9,401 nucleotides of DNA from Alphaproteobacteria bacterium. Lineage in GTDB: Bacteria; Pseudomonadota; Alphaproteobacteria; SMXP01. The stretch is from contig JAJFIM010000001.1 in assembly GCA_021774995.1 (NCBI GenBank), positions 1 through 9,401 on the forward strand, given 5' to 3'. Below are positions 6,093 through 9,401 of the stretch, piece after piece (within the stretch, counting starts at the first letter, position 1; each line of letters opens with the position of its first letter). The notes beneath the pieces were generated by a model. That model searched no databases. It saw only the letters and a program-made list of their open reading frames with translations, and was not told the origin of the DNA. A program made the position numbers and the translations under genes.

Positions 6093-6500
6093 ATGTTTTT
6101 AAAACGTTACGCGATGGGGTTGCTTTTCTTGATCTTCGTCTTTCTTGCCATTGCTTTTAAAGGCGCTGAACCTTTGTTTATCAGCGCCGGCCCTTACGCG
6201 ATGGGAAAAACCATTATCTGGGTACTGTTTTTCTCTTTCCTCGGCTATTCGATATATTGCGGCGCCAATGAAAACTTTTTTAGAACTCTTGGCCGTCTTT
6301 ACCCCATGCTTTGGGCCAGGCAGATTGGCATCGACCTCTATATCGGGTTGCTCATATCCGGTTTCATCATCTACCTCAATGAAGGCTCTTTGCTCATACT
6401 TGCGCTTTGGATATTTCCCCTCATTCTTTTTGCCAATCTCGCAACGCTTCTCTACTTCGCCATGAACTATGATTCCATTATTTCCCATTTTACCGCGTAA
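6093..6500 (+). CDS. Small four-helix membrane protein, function unknown
   Basis: A 135-residue protein, almost entirely hydrophobic, with likely membrane helices at about 7-23, 38-57, 77-95 and 99-122 and short loops. The longest loop (58-76, GANENFFRTLGRLYPMLWARQ) contains three arginines and is probably cytoplasmic. I do not recognise the family and see no catalytic or metal-binding motif. The ATG at 6093 has an excellent ribosome site, GAGGAG, 7 nt upstream; the frame is open further upstream but overlaps the dehydrogenase and encodes non-membrane sequence. The gene lies 79 bp after the dehydrogenase stop. A perfect TTGACA (6025-6030) lies in that gap without a good -10 box, so it may be read from its own promoter or through from the dehydrogenase. 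Confidence 0.75.
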   Translation: MFLKRYAMGLLFLIFVFLAIAFKGAEPLFISAGPYAMGKTIIWVLFFSFLGYSIYCGANENFFRTLGRLYPMLWARQIGIDLYIGLLISGFIIYLNEGSLLILALWIFPLILFANLATLLYFAMNYDSIISHFTA

Positions 6501-6593
6501 TGGCGTTTGCGGCCTCCGAGCGGATCTCGTTCAGCTCTTGCACCCCAAAACACGTCACATTCACGTTATTTCCGCCCATTCAGCGCCGCCGGG

Positions 6594-6623
6594 TTGATTA
6601 GGACACACGAACAAGCCTATCCT
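6594..6623 (+). promoter_or_regulatory. Candidate promoter of the radical SAM gene
   Basis: TTGATT (6594-6599) and TATCCT (6618-6623) are 18 bp apart, 77 bp before the radical SAM start codon. Each matches the housekeeping consensus at four of six positions. The rest of the 199-bp gap 6501-6699 shows no terminator and no other recognisable element. Confidence 0.3.
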
Positions 6624-6699
6624 CGGGTTGAGCGACGTTCTTCCCTCAAATCTGTCACTGTCTGCACTGACTTCCGGGGCAATAGAAAGAACCACATCA

Positions 6700-8256
6700 A
6701 TGGCGGCTAAAAAACTCCGGATCGGCATCCTCGATATCGTCACGCGGAGATCAAAAGCAACGCTATACGGCCGCATCATGCATGGAAATCTTGCCAGCAT
6801 CATGCCGCAAGCCATAGGCGTCTGGTGCGAAGAGGAAGGCCATCAAGTCGACTTTATCTGTTACACCGGCATAGAAAATCTCGTTACGGAGTTTCCCGAC
6901 GATTTGGATGCGCTATTCATCGGGGCGTTCACGCAAAGCGCGCAGCTTGCTTATGCCATGAGCAGTCTCTTTCGCAAGCGCGGCGTCGTAACCATATTGG
7001 GCGGCCCGCATGCGCGCTGCTATCCGGAAGACGCACAGCTATATTTCGACTATGTGCTCGGCTTCACAGACAAAACCACCGTGATCAATGTGTTGGCGGA
7101 TCTGGCGCCCCATCCCGCCGAGGGACGCTACATCTCCGCGAAAACGCAGCCCCACGAGTTGCCAAGCGTGCGCGCGCGCTGGAAATACATCTCCGCCACC
7201 TTGGCCAAAACAGCGACGAATTTTAATATCGTTCCCATGATTGCAAGTTTGGGATGTCCTTATACGTGCAGCTTTTGTATTGATTCAGTGATCAAGTACC
7301 AACCGCTTGATTTTGAACTTATACGCGATGATCTGAAATTTGTTCTCACGAAGTTTCGCAGGCCCATTGTCGGTTGGTATGATCCCAATTTCGGCGTTAG
7401 ATTTGATGAAATTGTGTCGGCCATTGAACAGGCCGACCCGGAGCGCCGTATGCGGTTCATTGCGGAAAGCAGCCTCTCCCTTTTATCGGAAGAGCGCGCG
7501 CGGCAATTGTCTAAAGTCGGCTTTAAAGCCGTTCTGCCCGGCATTGAATCCTGGTATGACATGGGGGCAAAATCAAAAACGGGCGTCAAACGCGCGCGCG
7601 ATAAAATGTTGCAAGTTGCTGATCATATTAATGCGATTATGCGCCACATTCCATACGTGCAAACGAATTTTGTCCTAGGGCTTGATTGCGACGAAGGCCC
7701 GGAGCCTTTTGAACTCACTAAAGAATTTCTTGATCTCACGCCGGGGGCTTTCCCGGCTTATTCGATGTTCTCCGCCTTCGGCAGAGCCGCACCGCTTAAC
7801 CTGAAACTTCAAGAAGAAAACCGCATTTTGAGATTTCCGTTCCACTTTCTAAATAATAATCAGGCGATGAATGTGAAGCCGCTCAATTACGATTGGCCGG
7901 ATTTCTATTCACGCCTCATTGATCTGTCTGAGCATTCCTTCCGCGCAAAAGCAATCGCCCGCCGCGCCGCCGCCACGCCGGGCTGGACGCCCAAATGGAT
8001 GAACATCGTGCGGGCGATTTCGTCAGAAGGATATGGCCGTATTAAATACCACACAATGATGCGAAATCGTCTTGACACGGACAAGCCTCTGCGCGCGTTC
8101 TTTGAGCGGGAAACGGAAGAAATTCCGCAATTTTATGCTGACCGCGTGAAGCAAGAATTGGGCGCTTATTGGGAATATCTGCCGCAGGGCGCCTTGGAGC
8201 ATGACCAAAACGCGTATTTGAAAAGCACAAATGCGGCGGCGCATGCGGCGCAATAA
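6700..8256 (+). CDS. B12-binding-type radical SAM enzyme, substrate unknown
   Basis: A 518-residue soluble enzyme. Residues 1-140 resemble a cobalamin-binding Rossmann domain: beta strand LRIGILDIV (6-14), DALFIGAF (70-77) and ILGGPHARCYPE (99-110), with GGPH typical of class B radical SAM proteins. The radical SAM core carries the [4Fe-4S]-binding motif CPYTCSFC (Cys186, Cys190, Cys193), the strand GWYDPNFG (225-232), GIES (281-284) and NFVLGLDCDE (323-332). About 170 residues follow the core and match no domain I recognise. Relatives carry out B12-dependent methylations, ring rearrangements or methylthiolation; none can be chosen here. The ATG at 6700 (MAAKKLRIGI) is preferred because it begins just before the first beta strand. 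An upstream TTG at 6628 would add an unstructured tail and lacks support. The ribosome site (AGAAAGAA) is weak. The neighbouring genes do not indicate a pathway. Confidence 0.88.
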   Translation: MAAKKLRIGILDIVTRRSKATLYGRIMHGNLASIMPQAIGVWCEEEGHQVDFICYTGIENLVTEFPDDLDALFIGAFTQSAQLAYAMSSLFRKRGVVTILGGPHARCYPEDAQLYFDYVLGFTDKTTVINVLADLAPHPAEGRYISAKTQPHELPSVRARWKYISATLAKTATNFNIVPMIASLGCPYTCSFCIDSVIKYQPLDFELIRDDLKFVLTKFRRPIVGWYDPNFGVRFDEIVSAIEQADPERRMRFIAESSLSLLSEERARQLSKVGFKAVLPGIESWYDMGAKSKTGVKRARDKMLQVADHINAIMRHIPYVQTNFVLGLDCDEGPEPFELTKEFLDLTPGAFPAYSMFSAFGRAAPLNLKLQEENRILRFPFHFLNNNQAMNVKPLNYDWPDFYSRLIDLSEHSFRAKAIARRAAATPGWTPKWMNIVRAISSEGYGRIKYHTMMRNRLDTDKPLRAFFERETEEIPQFYADRVKQELGAYWEYLPQGALEHDQNAYLKSTNAAAHAAQ

Positions 8257-8294
8257 TCTATCCTTGCCCTTGATAAAAGAGCTCAATCCATTTT

Positions 8295-8344
8295 GCCTGT
8301 AGGCATATATTGCCCGGAGCGCGCGCCGCCTCACCGGCAAATAT
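8295..8344. repeat. Inverted repeats between the radical SAM and diguanylate cyclase genes
   Basis: ATATTGCC (8307-8314) pairs with GGCAAATAT (8336-8344) with a single bulged base, enclosing a very GC-rich interior (GCGCGCGCC). A shorter hairpin, TGCC/GGCA, lies just upstream (about 8295-8304). This could end the radical SAM transcript, but no T-run follows. The remaining gap, 8345-8450, shows the AT-rich stretch TGGTAATTATCAAC and no confident promoter. Confidence 0.3.
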
Positions 8345-8464
8345 TACCATCCCGGGCCGCGCATTCCGGCATATCTCATTGAATTCATTGGTAATTATCA
8401 ACAACCGCCGGTGGCACGCCGCTTGCTCTTACTGTAACTACGGAATGTCTTTACGGAGTGCAGT

Positions 8465-9166
8465 ATGAGTATCAATTCGTCCCTCGCCCTGAATAATTTC
8501 AAAGCCGTAGGGTTTCAACCCCAAGGCAGCTTGTCTCATCTTATTGAAGATCTCTCAAGCCTCATGGCCGGGCAATCCATCCCGGCGGATTTGAAGCATA
8601 ACTCTATTCTACGCAACGCCGTCGAGATTGCCGTCAGCGCTGAACAACGTTTGGCGGACCAGTCTTCGCGCATTGAATATCTTGAATCTCTTTCCGTGAC
8701 GGATGAACTCACTGGCCTCTATAACCGGCGCGGCTTTGCCCAAGTTATCGACCGCGTTCTCGCTTCGGCGCGCCGATATGGGGAACAAGGCATGCTGGCT
8801 TATATCGACCTTGATAATTTCAAGGAGATCAATGACGCCTATGGCCATGAAGCGGGCGACGTGGTGCTTCAGCATGTAGCCCGCCTGCTCAACAAAGACA
8901 TCCGCAGCACTGATTATGTGGCGCGCCTGGGCGGCGATGAATTCGCCATACTTTTTGTGCATGCGGAACCCCTCGCCACGCGGGCGCGGGCGCTGAAACT
9001 CAAAGAATCTTTCAGCTCTGCGGTCATCCCCTATCGCGGCGCGCATCTCGCCATCAGCGCCAGCATCGGCCTGGAATCTTATGGCGAGGCCACGAACCGC
9101 GAAACCCTGCTGCGCCGCGCCGACGCCGCCATGTACCGCGACAAGCGCCGTCAACAGGCGGGCTAA
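8465..9166 (+). CDS. GGDEF diguanylate cyclase with intact active and inhibitory sites
   Basis: A 233-residue cytoplasmic enzyme that should make the second messenger c-di-GMP from two GTP. The N-terminal part (1-60) has no recognised sensor domain. A helical linker, probably a short coiled coil (about 55-76), leads into the catalytic domain starting at DELTGLYNRRGF (80-91). Metal and substrate residues are present: IDLDNFKEIND (114-124), GHEAGD (127-132) and the signature GGDEF (156-160). The product-inhibition I-site RxxD (RSTD, 147-150) stands the standard five residues before GGDEF, so feedback inhibition is expected. No membrane segment or EAL domain is present. The start at 8465 has GGAG 6 nt upstream. 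It lies 208 bp after the radical SAM gene, too far to assume an operon. What controls it is unknown; dimerisation through the N-terminal helices is likely. Confidence 0.95.
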   Translation: MSINSSLALNNFKAVGFQPQGSLSHLIEDLSSLMAGQSIPADLKHNSILRNAVEIAVSAEQRLADQSSRIEYLESLSVTDELTGLYNRRGFAQVIDRVLASARRYGEQGMLAYIDLDNFKEINDAYGHEAGDVVLQHVARLLNKDIRSTDYVARLGGDEFAILFVHAEPLATRARALKLKESFSSAVIPYRGAHLAISASIGLESYGEATNRETLLRRADAAMYRDKRRQQAG

Positions 9167-9200
9167 CACTTTCAAAAACTCTCCCATTGACGACATGGGA

Positions 9201-9221
9201 AGGATAAGGTTCTCTTATCCT
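9201..9221. repeat. Perfect 8-bp inverted repeat after the cyclase gene
   Basis: AGGATAAG (9201-9208) and CTTATCCT (9214-9221) pair perfectly around a 5-nt loop, 34 bp after the diguanylate cyclase stop. No T-run follows, so it is not a standard terminator. It may stabilise the 3' end of the cyclase mRNA, bind a regulator, or be the first element of the leader described for 9228-9303. Confidence 0.45.
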
Positions 9222-9227
9222 ATCTCA

Positions 9228-9303
9228 AGCACCTCGGTAAGAATTGCGGTGCTATCGAATATGGTCGGCAGCTTACTGCTCCATTTGGCTTTGCCAAAGG
9301 CAG
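9228..9303 (+). promoter_or_regulatory. Hairpin-rich leader before the last gene
   Basis: Two more inverted repeats follow the one at 9201-9221. AGCACC (9228-9233) pairs with GGTGCT (9248-9253). In the second, CTGC (9276-9279) and TTTGGC (9284-9289) pair in nested order with GCCAAA (9293-9298) and GCAG (9300-9303). Three stems in about 100 bp upstream of a start codon suggest a structured 5' leader. It does not match the riboswitch cores I can recall, including the c-di-GMP class. Confidence 0.3.
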
Positions 9304-9367
9304 AACGTATATTGATGCTCATTTCTTTTATAGCAGAAGATTCCCATTTTGGCGAAATGAGGTAAAA

Positions 9368-9401
9368 ATGATCTCATATCAAAAAACACTCAGCATGTTG
9401 A
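9368..9401 (+). CDS. Start of a gene running off the window (partial)
   Basis: An ATG at 9368 opens a frame reading MISYQKTLSML up to the window edge without a stop. GAGGT (9358-9362) lies 5 nt upstream, a better ribosome site than most genes here have. Eleven codons are too few to identify the product. The gap from the cyclase stop (201 bp) and the leader hairpins suggest separate transcription or attenuation. Confidence 0.45.
   Translation, partial: MISYQKTLSML

Noticed and set aside
5390..6094. 234-codon open frame on the minus strand opposite the dehydrogenase.
   Set aside because: It is antisense to a clear family member with intact catalytic residues, has no recognisable domain, and such frames are common opposite GC-rich coding DNA.
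6628..6699. TTG start adding 24 residues to the radical SAM protein.
   Set aside because: The added residues are Ser/Leu/Thr-rich with no domain content, and MAAKKLRIGI at 6700 begins right at the first beta strand.
9228..9303. c-di-GMP (GEMM) riboswitch, prompted by the neighbouring diguanylate cyclase.
   Set aside because: The conserved core and tetraloop/receptor sequences of that class are not present.
9081..9365. 94-codon plus-strand frame overlapping the cyclase end and the following gap.
   Set aside because: The first third is a shadow of the GGDEF gene; the part from ATG 9195 onward has no ribosome site and runs through the leader hairpins.
1..9401. CRISPR arrays, insertion sequences, toxin-antitoxin pairs, phage or defence genes.
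   Set aside because: No regularly spaced repeats, transposase motifs, small overlapping gene pairs or nuclease/helicase motifs were found on either strand.

Overview
The window looks like a chromosomal segment from an alphaproteobacterium with roughly 50-55% GC. The EipB (DUF1849) envelope protein at 4035-4973 is the strongest taxonomic pointer, because that family is essentially alphaproteobacterial. HspQ and a stand-alone YejA-type binding protein fit. I cannot name a genus from the sequence. No insertion sequence, phage gene, CRISPR array, tRNA or rRNA is visible.

Layout. Positions 1-454 carry no protein gene. They hold a strong minus-strand intrinsic terminator (128-163) preceded by about 180 bp with inverted repeats, which I read as a small non-coding RNA on the minus strand. 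The presumed promoters of that RNA and of hspQ overlap. hspQ (455-784, +) converges on an unrecognised three-helix membrane protein (859-1761, -) across a bidirectional terminator. A 370-bp divergent gap with a perfect 9-bp inverted repeat separates that gene from a YejA/family-5 solute-binding protein (about 2132-4018, +). The binding protein converges, with a 16-bp gap, on an EipB-family lipoprotein (4035-4973, -). Divergent from eipB is a D-2-hydroxyacid dehydrogenase of the glyoxylate/hydroxypyruvate reductase type (5048-6013, +). It is followed by a small four-helix membrane protein (6093-6500, +), a B12-type radical SAM enzyme of unknown substrate (6700-8256, +) and a diguanylate cyclase (8465-9166, +). 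The last 235 bp form a hairpin-rich leader in front of what looks like the first 11 codons of another gene (9368 onward).

How the genes relate. Most genes are single or divergently/convergently arranged, with no large operon. hspQ belongs to protein-quality control. EipB, the YejA-like protein and the 859-1761 membrane protein all act at or beyond the inner membrane, so the first half has an envelope/periplasm theme. The second half mixes metabolism (dehydrogenase, radical SAM enzyme) with c-di-GMP signalling. I see no complete novel defence or biosynthetic system. The points most worth following are the unassigned minus-strand RNA, the lipoprotein form of EipB, the radical SAM enzyme with an unassigned C-terminal region, and the structured leader at the end.
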